Assembly (NCBI RefSeq): GCF_000002515.2
Contig: NC_006042.1
Span: 1,116,001 to 1,180,000, forward strand
Direction of reading: 5' to 3'
Length of the DNA stretch: 64,000 nucleotides
Origin: Kluyveromyces lactis
Lineage: Eukaryota; Ascomycota; Saccharomycetes; Saccharomycetales; Saccharomycetaceae
Position numbers and translations under genes: made by a program. Numbering within the stretch: the first letter of the stretch is position 1; every line of letters begins with the position of its first letter. The notes under the pieces are model-generated. The model searched no databases and was not told the DNA's origin. It worked only from the letters and a program-made list of their open reading frames with translations. Of this stretch, positions 49,710 through 58,811 are shown one piece after another.

Positions 49710-52343
49710 TCACATTGTTCCCATAGTATAAACAGCGAAAGATCTTTGTAGTTGGCGACGTACACTAATCTTTTGTGCACCCACAAAACTGTCCACTGTT
49801 ACTTTAATTGCTCTGTCTAAATCCCATGAGGAAACGAATTCTGATAATCTCATTTTCGCGAAGGCTTCAGCAATTCTTAAGATAGATTCCAAATGACGAA
49901 CGGTGATCGGGAATGAACCAGTAGTGACACTCTCTCGTCTCAAATCAGCATAAACCCTACTCACTTTGTCCATATCCATTTGATGTAACTTAGGGTAAAC
50001 TTTAGTTCTTGCGTAATGAATATACTTCATTAGCATATGCTGAGATATGGGCGAAATTTCTTCTTCTCTTTTACGAAGGTTCTGCAAGCGTCTTTGTTTG
50101 GCAGATAACGGAGTTTCTTCATCACCCTCCCCATTAGGATTTTCCGTTGGAACGTTACCATCATCAAAATCATCCAGATCCTTGTCTGGATGAGACCTGA
50201 TATGTGAATCAACGACGAAAGATGCTAGCCGATTATCACTTTCTTCATCAACCAAATCTCTTACCACGCAGAGGATATCGAATCTTGACAAAATTGGTTC
50301 AGTCAAATTGACATTTTGTGATAACGGAAGAGTAGAGTTGTAACGACCACCGATCGGGTTGGCGGCAGCTAAAATAGAGCATCTGGCTTGTAACGTGGTA
50401 ACGATACCTGCCTTAGAGATGGATATACTTTGCTGTTCCATTGCTTCGTGAATAGAAGTACGATCCTGATCGTTCATCTTATCGAATTCATCAATCAAAC
50501 AAACACCCTTATCCGCAAGCACTAACGCACCACCTTCAAGAGTCCACTCTTTAGTTATTTGGTCCTTCCTGACAGAAGCTGTCAAACCGACTGCAGAAGC
50601 ACCTTGACCTGTAGCGAAGACAGCTCTGTTGGCAGTTTTTTCCACGTATTTCAAAATTTGGGACTTGGCAGTACCTGGATCACCGAGAAGTAGAATGTTT
50701 ATGTCACCACGGATGGAATGCTTACCGTTAATGTTTTTAGGAACACCTCCGAATAAAGAACATGCAATTGCTGTCTTGATATCCCTGTGCCCATAAATAG
50801 ATGGAGCCATTGATGAAATGATTTTATCGATGATTCCTCTGTCACGAGACATCTTTCTGAATTCACGCTCTTCGTCTTCTGTCCAACTGAAGGCATCCAG
50901 CCCTTCGTGTTCATCACCATCATGCAATCCGCCTTCTCTTCTCTTCACTGAATTGGCTTCCAGTACTGTTGCGAAAACGGGGAACCCGTTCTTTGCATTC
51001 AAATTACCGTCATATGTGTTCTTATAGATTCCTGTCACTTCGACTTCTTCACCAGGTTTTGCGATATCAACCAAGTCCCACAACAAAATGACTTCTCTGT
51101 GACGTGGTAATCTACCGGCTGGAACAGACCCTGGTGATTCTTGGATGGTGATTCTTTGGTAATTACGGTACAGAGTTTTTTCCATATTAATTCTGAAGGG
51201 ACCCTTAGATCTACAATTTGTGCAGAACGAGATTTTAATTTCTTCATTTGAATCCTGATAGTAAGGCCCAAGTGTGGCACCACATTTCAAACAGTTGAAT
51301 TTAACGTATTTAAGTTGTGGGAAGACACCAGTTCTTCTTGTCACGACACCACTAACTCTAACTAAAGAATTCAAATGAGTTTCACGTAAAGCACGTAAGT
51401 TCAATATACTAGGGAAATCCGAGATTCTTACGTGAATTTCCGAGTGAATACGAGTATAATCGGGATAGTGTAGTTGTGTAGCTTCCATAGCCACTGTATC
51501 AAATATTTTCAACATTTCTTCGGGAGATTTGGCTAAAAATAGGGCTAGAATGGCCTTGGATTCTACCAAATGTCTATAATTAACTTCCAAGGATTCAGAG
51601 TTCATTTCACCGAGAGTTCTGATACGAGCACCGTAAACGGATTTACCTGACTCATCAGTATATTCAAGCAAAAACGATTTCAACTCTCTGGCAATAGTAC
51701 GTGATACATTCGGTTGAGTGATCCATTCAGAATAACTTGATGCCTTCACATCTGCCAAAGATTCCAACGAGAGCTCATCTGCCAACGGATCTATATCCAT
51801 ATCTGATAACAAATCATCATCTGCTTCTTCGTATTGACGTCTTCTACGTCTCCTCTGTACTGGAAGACCCATAGCATCCAAATTATGCGCACCAGCTCCT
51901 TCGCCATCATCATCATCAAGGTATGCTGTGTTCCTATGCACCAAACGATCTCTCTCGTTCAATTGTGCATCGATTCTTCTACGCTCAGCGAGCGACAACT
52001 CTTGCTGCTCCTGGTCGTCGACTCCTCTTCTTTCATACGTATCATGTTCTGTGTTTGAAGCGTAATCACGGTACATATCATCACCCATCAAATCGACTTC
52101 ATTCATTCTTTCTTCCACATCTTCAAGATCCTCTTGAACATTGACAGCTTCATCTCCATCGTTATCTGGATTCTCAAAATCTATCTCATCTGGAGATCCA
52201 AGCGGGTCTTCAAACTGTGGAGAACTAGGGATGTTAGCGCCACCTTCACGGGGTTGTGTAGACAAAGAATCATCCTCATCCTCATCATCATCAGCTCTTC
52301 TTCTTCTCCTCCTTCCGTTATTTATTTCATCATTATCAGACAT
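49710..52343 (-). CDS. MCM2: Replicative helicase subunit Mcm2
   Basis: An 877-residue protein (S. cerevisiae Mcm2 868), part of the MCM2-7 hexamer loaded at origins. The acidic/basic N-terminal tail (about 1-190) carries the NLS-like RRRRRR cluster and the histone-binding acidic region. A C4 zinc finger is formed by CLKC and CTNC in the A domain. The AAA+ core has Walker A GDPGTAKS starting at residue 554 with Lys560, Walker B VCLIDEFDKM, sensor 1 AAANP, and the arginine finger LSRFDIL. A winged-helix tail ends the protein. It converges with NCL1 (YBL024W/YBL023C order). Confidence 0.98.
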   Translation of the reverse strand: MSDNDEINNGRRRRRRADDDEDEDDSLSTQPREGGANIPSSPQFEDPLGSPDEIDFENPDNDGDEAVNVQEDLEDVEERMNEVDLMGDDMYRDYASNTEHDTYERRGVDDQEQQELSLAERRRIDAQLNERDRLVHRNTAYLDDDDGEGAGAHNLDAMGLPVQRRRRRRQYEEADDDLLSDMDIDPLADELSLESLADVKASSYSEWITQPNVSRTIARELKSFLLEYTDESGKSVYGARIRTLGEMNSESLEVNYRHLVESKAILALFLAKSPEEMLKIFDTVAMEATQLHYPDYTRIHSEIHVRISDFPSILNLRALRETHLNSLVRVSGVVTRRTGVFPQLKYVKFNCLKCGATLGPYYQDSNEEIKISFCTNCRSKGPFRINMEKTLYRNYQRITIQESPGSVPAGRLPRHREVILLWDLVDIAKPGEEVEVTGIYKNTYDGNLNAKNGFPVFATVLEANSVKRREGGLHDGDEHEGLDAFSWTEDEEREFRKMSRDRGIIDKIISSMAPSIYGHRDIKTAIACSLFGGVPKNINGKHSIRGDINILLLGDPGTAKSQILKYVEKTANRAVFATGQGASAVGLTASVRKDQITKEWTLEGGALVLADKGVCLIDEFDKMNDQDRTSIHEAMEQQSISISKAGIVTTLQARCSILAAANPIGGRYNSTLPLSQNVNLTEPILSRFDILCVVRDLVDEESDNRLASFVVDSHIRSHPDKDLDDFDDGNVPTENPNGEGDEETPLSAKQRRLQNLRKREEEISPISQHMLMKYIHYARTKVYPKLHQMDMDKVSRVYADLRRESVTTGSFPITVRHLESILRIAEAFAKMRLSEFVSSWDLDRAIKVTVDSFVGAQKISVRRQLQRSFAVYTMGTM

Positions 52344-53079
52344 CTTGAAACACTTTCAAAAACAGCAATTAATAATCTTCAATTATCGCACTACCAAATC
52401 CGATCACACAATTGTCTTCCTGATGCTTCGATGACCTACTTGTTACACTTTGTTTCAGACCATTGGGATCTAAAGCTATCTTAAGATCTTAACGTTTTTT
52501 CCGGCTTTTTTCTTCAGTTGAATGTACGAAAATGATCTTTAATTGAAACAATAACATTTCCTAAAATGGTGTTTTGCAACGATCTGACCATTGTAGAGCG
52601 TTGGGGCTAATAATACAGCAATGGCAATATTCCAATAACACCAATCGGTAGTTCTCACCTCTTTTAGCTTTGCAATCTACATTTGATTAGTATAATTTCT
52701 TTATTATGATGCGTGGATCACGTGATAATCACATGGGATCATACGCTTAAAAACCGTACTTATAGCTCCAATCACACGATGAAGCAACACAATTGCAGGT
52801 AAAGTATGGATGTTGAAGCTCTGGAATGATGTGATGCATTTTGTGCCCCATATTAGATCGATTTCCATCCGGTAACCGTCCAAATGTGTCGATATTGACG
52901 TAAAATCATACGGAATATTGATTCATCGACATGGAAAATCTCTTACTATCAATGAAATATCCCCAAATTTAAACATAAGGAACACGTCAAGTTAAAGGCA
53001 AAAAGGGTACCTTCATTCACGCATTTCTTACTACAAGGTGAGTTCTGGCACTTAAAGATAGTCTTGTTGGTGTTAGGGA
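52344..53079. promoter_or_regulatory. Divergent promoter between MCM2 and the UBR-box gene
   Basis: About 735 bases. An ATCACGTGATAATC box lies at about 52727-52740. I looked for Mlu cell-cycle boxes (ACGCGT), expected for many MCM genes, and saw none. No other gene or RNA is supported. Confidence 0.4.
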
Positions 53080-54159
53080 ATGAGCGAGATTAGCGTTAAA
53101 GAATATGTGAAGCGACAGGAGGAACTGGAAGATGAAGCAAATAAACTGATGCCATATGATCCAAGCCATTGCACTTATTCCATGGGCCCAATTCGACAGC
53201 CAATATTCGCATGTCGTACTTGCAACAGTATAGGAGTGTGCTATTCATGCTCTATTCAGTGTCACAGTACCTGTGACTTGGTGGAACTTTTCGATAAGAG
53301 GAATTTCAGTTGCGATTGCGGTACAGAAAGGCAGTTTGAACACGGTGAGAAGTTCACACCTTGTAATATAAGAAAGAATACTACACCAGATATACCAGAC
53401 ATGAGTAACAGGTATGGCCAGAATTTCAAAGGGTTATTTTGCTCTTGCCATAGAGAGTATGACCCGAATACAACGACAACGATGTTACAATGCGTCCTTG
53501 GCTTGGAGTGCAATGAGGACTGGTTTCATGATCACTGCATTCTAGGGATAGAAGAAAACCCAGACCCGGTTACAGAAGACAGAAAGCTACCAGGATTCCC
53601 TGAACTGTCAAGTTTCGAAGGATTTATCTCATGGGTTTGTATTGACAAGTACAGCTCGATATTTGAAAAGCTTTTATCACACGAAGCGTGTGATAAAATC
53701 ATAGCACATAAAGTGTACAGGAGAGATCTGGTATCGGATCAGAACTCCGAGGGAATGACATTGGAAAGTACCAAGAAAAGAGGGCTAGAAGAAATGGAAA
53801 ACTCTTCGGGTTCATATTCATTATTCTTGAAAGAAGGATATAGGGAAGAATTTAAACGATTAAGGGATTCACTTCCAGAAGGTGACTCCTTGAAAAGCTT
53901 TTTCATGCACACAGCACCATTCCTCACTTGTGAAGAGAAAGTTTATGAACCCCCGGAGGAACAAGAGCAAGGATCTCTTGTAGAAATGGGAGAAACGGCC
54001 CTAGCTCAAAACTTGTCTCATCAGCAAACTCTAGCCAGTCTAGTCGCTTTCCAGCAAATAAAATCAAAACTAACAGATTTCCTACGACCATTTGCGGAAA
54101 ACGATAAGGTCGTTAGTGAATCTGATATCAAGCAGTTTTTTGATACTCAGAAAAAATGA
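53080..54159 (+). CDS. UBR-box / PHD-finger protein, UBR7/Mlo2 type
   Basis: A 359-residue protein with a UBR-type zinc domain at residues 31-95, rich in Cys (C31, C45, C48, C54, C57, C61, C65, C78, C80, C95) plus His62. An atypical PHD finger follows at 121-190 (FCSCHREYDP, C138, C144, ECNEDWFHDHC). The C-terminal third is helical. This arrangement is that of human UBR7 and S. pombe Mlo2, putative E3 ligases linked to N-degron recognition and histone H2B ubiquitination. As far as I recall, S. cerevisiae has UBR boxes only in Ubr1 and Ubr2, so this gene would be an ancestral one lost there. The aligned neighbours in S. cerevisiae do not contain it. Function here is inferred from domains only. 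Confidence 0.85.
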   Translation: MSEISVKEYVKRQEELEDEANKLMPYDPSHCTYSMGPIRQPIFACRTCNSIGVCYSCSIQCHSTCDLVELFDKRNFSCDCGTERQFEHGEKFTPCNIRKNTTPDIPDMSNRYGQNFKGLFCSCHREYDPNTTTTMLQCVLGLECNEDWFHDHCILGIEENPDPVTEDRKLPGFPELSSFEGFISWVCIDKYSSIFEKLLSHEACDKIIAHKVYRRDLVSDQNSEGMTLESTKKRGLEEMENSSGSYSLFLKEGYREEFKRLRDSLPEGDSLKSFFMHTAPFLTCEEKVYEPPEEQEQGSLVEMGETALAQNLSHQQTLASLVAFQQIKSKLTDFLRPFAENDKVVSESDIKQFFDTQKK

Positions 54160-54395
54160 ACTCTTGTTACGACATTTAATCATCATAAACTTTAAATGTG
54201 GATATGTTATATACATTGCTACATTTAGAAGAATTTATTGTCAATAAGAGGGATATCTCGAGCTTCTACTCTAAACTTTTCATTTACACATGTATGTATT
54301 CAAAAAGGTGTTAGTTTTATATAACATATGAGATAACTTGCATATCCGAATAGACTTCATTTTAGTAGATATAAGAGTTTTTCAAAGTGAATTGT

Positions 54396-55910
54396 CTATG
54401 GTGCCACAATGATGGCCTTCAATTCAGTGTAATCATCGATACCATACTTAGAACCTTCTTTACCTAAACCTGAATTCTTAACACCACCGAAAGGTACTGC
54501 AGGTTCACTGATTTCTCCAGTGTTGACACCAACCATACCAACATTTAGTTTCTCTGCGGCATCAAAAATGGTGCTAATATTTTGACTGTAGAAGTAGCCT
54601 GCTAAACCGACATCCGTGTCATTAGCACGTTTGATGACTTCATCCACATCCTTAAACTTAATTAATGGAGCAACAGGTCCAAAGATTTCTTCATAAAATA
54701 TATCCATGGACTCGGTTACATTACCAAGTACTGTTGGTTGGTAGAATAATGGACCTAAAGAACTAGCTCTTGAGCCACCTATCAAGACGTCTGCTCCCTT
54801 CGTTTTTGCATCCTGAACTAAAGATGCGACTTTGTCAATGGATTTGTCATGGATCAATGGACCGTGAGTGACACCGTCTTGGAACCCATCGCCTAATTTA
54901 AAGGTTTTGTCGATCTTATCAACCAACCTCTTACTGAATTCATCGTAAAGATCTTCATGCACAAAGATTCTGTTTGCACAGATACAAGTTTGTCCGGATT
55001 GTCTGAATTTACATCCGATTATTCCATCTAAGGCACGGTCTAAGTCAGCGTCCTTGAAGACGATATATGGTGCATTACCCCCCAATTCCATAGAGAATTT
55101 CTTGATATTCTTTCCCTTGCTTGATTGTCCCATTAACAATTGACCGATTTTAGTTGAGCCAGTGAAAGTGATCTTCTTGACCAATTCATGTTCGCAAACG
55201 TATTCACCTATTTCACTTGTGTGATTAGTTGGTAAGATATTGCATACACCTGCAGGAAGACCGGCTTTCTCTGCGATCACCCCTAACGCCAATGCACTCA
55301 ACGGAGTTTCATGAGCAGGTTTGATGACACATGTATTACCAGTAGCAATGACTGGTGCTAACTTTCTAGCAATCATTGCGCTAGGGAAATTCCACGGAGT
55401 TAGAATACCAATAACACCCAATGGTTGTCTTATTGTAAAGATCTTTTGGTCACTGGATACAGCACTTGGAATAATATCTCCATAAATTCTTGGAGCCTCT
55501 TCAGCAAACCATTTGAAGAACATTGCAGAGTACACAATCTCACCTAGTGAGTCCTTGTACGGTTTACCGTTCTCCAAAGTTAAGATTTTGGCTAGATCCT
55601 GCTTGTTCTCTAGCATCAAGTTGTATATATTGTCCAAGATCTGCGCGCGCTCTCTGACGTTGGTCTGTCTGAACGTCCCGAATGCATCATGGGCAATTTC
55701 GATAGCCTTGTTAAAATCTGAAACACCGCAGTTCGTAACCTCACGGATCGTATCACCGGTGGAGGGATTGGTTACAGCAAACTTGTCGTCAGTTTCTGTC
55801 CATTTACCGTTGATAAAGGCCTTGGTTTGTATCAAATAATCGTTCTCAATTTTAGAAGACATCTTTCTTAATAGGTTTAGCGTTCTTAGGGTATTCGAGT
55901 TGCGGAACAT
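54396..55910 (-). CDS. Succinate-semialdehyde dehydrogenase-type ALDH, likely mitochondrial
   Basis: A 504-residue aldehyde dehydrogenase of the SSADH class, related to S. cerevisiae Uga2 (497 aa), the last step of the GABA shunt. Motifs: TPWNFPSAMIARK, the NAD(P)-site FTGSTKIGQLL, general-base ELGGNAPYIV, catalytic Cys in RQSGQTCICANR, and EEIFGPVAPL. The frame is open further upstream only from a GTG, so the ATG at 55910 is the start. Residues 1-16 (MFRNSNTLRTLNLLRK) look like a mitochondrial presequence, and a second ATG at residue 17 (MSSKIEND) would give a cytosolic form. Uga2 lacks such a leader. It may be the UGA2 orthologue or a second SSADH lineage present in other yeasts; substrate is not proven. 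Confidence 0.85.
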   Translation of the reverse strand: MFRNSNTLRTLNLLRKMSSKIENDYLIQTKAFINGKWTETDDKFAVTNPSTGDTIREVTNCGVSDFNKAIEIAHDAFGTFRQTNVRERAQILDNIYNLMLENKQDLAKILTLENGKPYKDSLGEIVYSAMFFKWFAEEAPRIYGDIIPSAVSSDQKIFTIRQPLGVIGILTPWNFPSAMIARKLAPVIATGNTCVIKPAHETPLSALALGVIAEKAGLPAGVCNILPTNHTSEIGEYVCEHELVKKITFTGSTKIGQLLMGQSSKGKNIKKFSMELGGNAPYIVFKDADLDRALDGIIGCKFRQSGQTCICANRIFVHEDLYDEFSKRLVDKIDKTFKLGDGFQDGVTHGPLIHDKSIDKVASLVQDAKTKGADVLIGGSRASSLGPLFYQPTVLGNVTESMDIFYEEIFGPVAPLIKFKDVDEVIKRANDTDVGLAGYFYSQNISTIFDAAEKLNVGMVGVNTGEISEPAVPFGGVKNSGLGKEGSKYGIDDYTELKAIIVAP

Positions 55911-56231
55911 CTTAACTCTTGGAAATAACACACTCAGCGACTTGACAATTTGTTAGCCATTAGGATCGCCGTTTATATACAAAGTTCTGCTCTTATTGCT
56001 TCATGCTTGCTCTTAATAGCAAAAAGTGCGTCATATTAAATGTTATATAATATCCATTATGTAGTGTAGAGATGATACACTATTTAAGGTTGGAAAGAGG
56101 AGACGGAGCCGAAGTTAACATCAGCATGCATCAAATTCTGATAATTCTTATTTAATCTTGCTATGCTCGGTCTATATATTGCTGTATAATCACTACATTT
56201 TGCTATGCCCTTTGCTTAAGGCACCTAAATA
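55911..56231. other. Intergenic, ALDH promoter and EMP65 3' end
   Basis: About 320 bases, AT-rich, with repeated TATATAAT-like sequences near 56043-56053. No further gene was found. Confidence 0.4.
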
Positions 56232-57806
56232 TTACCAAATCCTCTTTGATACCATCTTGTATCTTTCAACGGACTCTAGCGATTTAGGATGCTTCAGATC
56301 TCTCTTGGTTCTTTGCTCGTTGAGGCTAGGTGGGATGCTTGCCTTCTTTTCAAAAGCAGCGAGTTTTGGCGATCCTGGTGGTGTAATTGTTGGTGAATAA
56401 GTTCTTGTCTGGCTAGAGTGTGTCATTTTGCGGGCATCCTCATCCATCATTCCTCTTCCAGCAGAGAGATGGCCATTGATATACAAAGGATCTGGGTGCA
56501 AGCTGGCTTGTTTGTTTTGGATATGTAACGTCCATCTCAACAGTATTGCTTGAAGTGTTAGCTTTGTGAGTAGAGCCCATAGGAATCCAAATATTATCAG
56601 AACAGTGGACCAGATGATATTATTCTTGATCGTTTGCCTGATGGCAGGCCATACCAGTACTAGGAAGGCTACTATTAGTGGCGGGAACGGCAAACCTAAC
56701 CTCTTTTGGAATTGGATACTGTTGGATAGGTTGTCCTTGGAAAGAATTTGCAAATACCTTTCATAGATATGCGCTCTGATTCTGTTGAATTTGATAATAT
56801 ATGCGTGCTTGATCCAATCCACTATCAATTCACTTCCAATTACTGTGACAATCGGCCCTATAAATATACCAACTATCAAGGACTGTGTAGAATGAACATT
56901 CCATGAGTGTGGTAAAACATCGCGCAAGCTCTTTCTTGCTACGATAAAGTTTCTCACTGCAATGACCGTTAGAAATACGATCAACTGGAATCTTTCCACG
57001 ACGTCAGCCATAGTCAATTGGAACAATCCTTCTTTATCAATTCTCTTGAAAACTGCAGATTTTAACTCTGAAAACTGCATTGACAACAGTAGCGTCCATA
57101 AGGAGTTAGAATACGAGTTTACCGCAACGTTCATGGCAAGAATCTGGTAGATGTATATCAACGCGTGGAAACTTAAACATAAACAACATGCAATATATAG
57201 CATTACCATCTCTGTCTTATGTTTGGCACTCTTCTTGAGCATGATAATTGAATATAGATCAAGGCCAACACTTGATAAGAGCTTTTCTGTCATCTCAAGA
57301 ACCTGAAATATCATGTATAGTTTAATAGCATTTTGGCCCTTAATTTTATGATATATTCTTGAGGTGTCAAGGACATTCAATATCGAACAGGGTCCAAGAA
57401 TCATCGCAGTAGTAAGAAGCTCTTGTCGTATTCTTTTAGGACCATCTCGTTTCACCACTAATACATGGAATACCCTAAGTGGTATAATGGTAAAGTAATA
57501 CAAGAAGCAGTTCAAACAAGTCAATATCGCAAAGACAAAGAATTGCTCGACTTGGAATGGTACCCTCAGTATGTTCGCAATCTGCTCCAGATCATATTCA
57601 ACAGACTTCTCACTCTGATCACATGGTTCCTCTTCGAATACCTTGGCTGTTTGGGGAAGAATCTCCTGGTATATAAAGTTCTTTATCGATGATGACACCG
57701 TATTCACGTCTTGTTCAACCGATACCCTTCTCCCAGCACCAGAACTGCTTTCCTTAGACCTCGCCTTTCGCCTTTTGAGGTGGGCTTCAGAATCCTGTGA
57801 ACTCAT
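56232..57806 (-). CDS. EMP65: TAPT1-family ER membrane protein Emp65
   Basis: A 524-residue multi-pass membrane protein of the TAPT1/DUF747 family, matching YER140W (Emp65, 556 aa). In S. cerevisiae Emp65 works with Slp1 in an ER complex that protects newly made soluble proteins from degradation. About six hydrophobic segments are visible, for example FFVFAILTCLNCFLYYF near residue 85, AFLVLVWPAI and LIIFGFLWALL. The family block LRVPFQVEQFFVFAILT and the QLTMADVVERFQLIVFL block are conserved. The frame continues upstream only from a GTG, so the ATG at 57806 is used. It is divergent from RTR1, as YER140W is from YER139C. Confidence 0.9.
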   Translation of the reverse strand: MSSQDSEAHLKRRKARSKESSSGAGRRVSVEQDVNTVSSSIKNFIYQEILPQTAKVFEEEPCDQSEKSVEYDLEQIANILRVPFQVEQFFVFAILTCLNCFLYYFTIIPLRVFHVLVVKRDGPKRIRQELLTTAMILGPCSILNVLDTSRIYHKIKGQNAIKLYMIFQVLEMTEKLLSSVGLDLYSIIMLKKSAKHKTEMVMLYIACCLCLSFHALIYIYQILAMNVAVNSYSNSLWTLLLSMQFSELKSAVFKRIDKEGLFQLTMADVVERFQLIVFLTVIAVRNFIVARKSLRDVLPHSWNVHSTQSLIVGIFIGPIVTVIGSELIVDWIKHAYIIKFNRIRAHIYERYLQILSKDNLSNSIQFQKRLGLPFPPLIVAFLVLVWPAIRQTIKNNIIWSTVLIIFGFLWALLTKLTLQAILLRWTLHIQNKQASLHPDPLYINGHLSAGRGMMDEDARKMTHSSQTRTYSPTITPPGSPKLAAFEKKASIPPSLNEQRTKRDLKHPKSLESVERYKMVSKRIW

Positions 57807-58063
57807 TTGTTGAGGCACAACTGACCGGTTAGTGCTAAGGACCTTACTTCGTCATGGATATTTCTTTCTTCTGTTGTTGTTGTCTGCTCGAATTCGATCT
57901 ACATTGAATTAAAATAAAGTCCTTGCTTAAATCACATCGAAGGGTTGATAGTGCCAAAGTAAAGAAGGTAAACTTAAGAAAAGCACATGAATAAGGGACC
58001 TCATACAGCTGCTTGACCAACTACGACCGTGAAATAATTTACCAAAATAATTAGACTATAGCA

Positions 58064-58699
58064 ATGGCTACCATTGAAGAAATCAAAGAGGTTGTATTAA
58101 AACCCTATACAAACCATCGACAATTGACCATAAGGGAAGTGGAAACTATAAGTATCAATTTAATAGACTTATTGATTACAAAAGACGTGAAAGATGCAAG
58201 GACGATGAAATACATTTCAAGGTTCCTTACCAAACAGGATTATGCGGATCTAGTCCAAGAAAGGAACTTGGTGAAGCGTTGTGGATATCCACTCTGTAGC
58301 AAAAGCCAGGCGAGAGTACGTGATCCCTTCGCAGATGTACAGATGACCAATTTCTTAAGACAAAATAACCCATATGCATACCTTACAGAATACTGTACTA
58401 AGGCTCATTTTAGATGTTCACAGTTTTACCAGTTTCAGCTCTCAGACGAGGCTTTGTTTGCTAGGGTCGGTGTACATCTTGACGATTATGAGCCACCTAG
58501 TGAGATACAATTGCTCGAAGAAGTACTAGCTAGAGAGTCTGATGTTAAGCAGATGATTCGTGGTATGACTGATTTGAAACTCGCGGACGATGATAGTAGA
58601 GAGGAAATGGAAAGGGATATCAGTGACATGTTAGCTGATATTAAGATCGTAGAGATCAACGAGCCAAATATCATTGGAGATTTAGGACGAGATAGATGA
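58064..58699 (+). CDS. RTR1: RNA polymerase II CTD phosphatase Rtr1
   Basis: A 211-residue protein (S. cerevisiae Rtr1 226, Rtr2 196), an RPAP2-family protein that dephosphorylates Ser5/Tyr1 of the Pol II CTD and helps Pol II nuclear import. The zinc-binding cysteines are in CGYPLCS and the YCTKAHFRCSQFYQFQL block, the latter the family signature. The C-terminus is acidic and variable. The locus joins neighbours of both duplicates: EMP65 (next to RTR1) on one side and RRG1 (next to RTR2) on the other, so this is the single precursor of the pair. Confidence 0.94.
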   Translation: MATIEEIKEVVLKPYTNHRQLTIREVETISINLIDLLITKDVKDARTMKYISRFLTKQDYADLVQERNLVKRCGYPLCSKSQARVRDPFADVQMTNFLRQNNPYAYLTEYCTKAHFRCSQFYQFQLSDEALFARVGVHLDDYEPPSEIQLLEEVLARESDVKQMIRGMTDLKLADDDSREEMERDISDMLADIKIVEINEPNIIGDLGRDR

Positions 58700-58811
58700 A
58701 ATGACAGAATGATGACAAGTACAAACATATTTGAGGTAGAGCATTTTGACTCTATAACTCAAAATATATGGACAATCCTGCATTATATAGTCATACATAA
58801 AATAGTTTTAT

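Noticed and set aside
52727-52900. Possible centromere (ATCACGTGA as CDEI)
   Set aside because: No AT-rich CDEII of the right length and no CCGAA-containing CDEIII follows. CACGTGA boxes are common elsewhere in the window as promoter sites.
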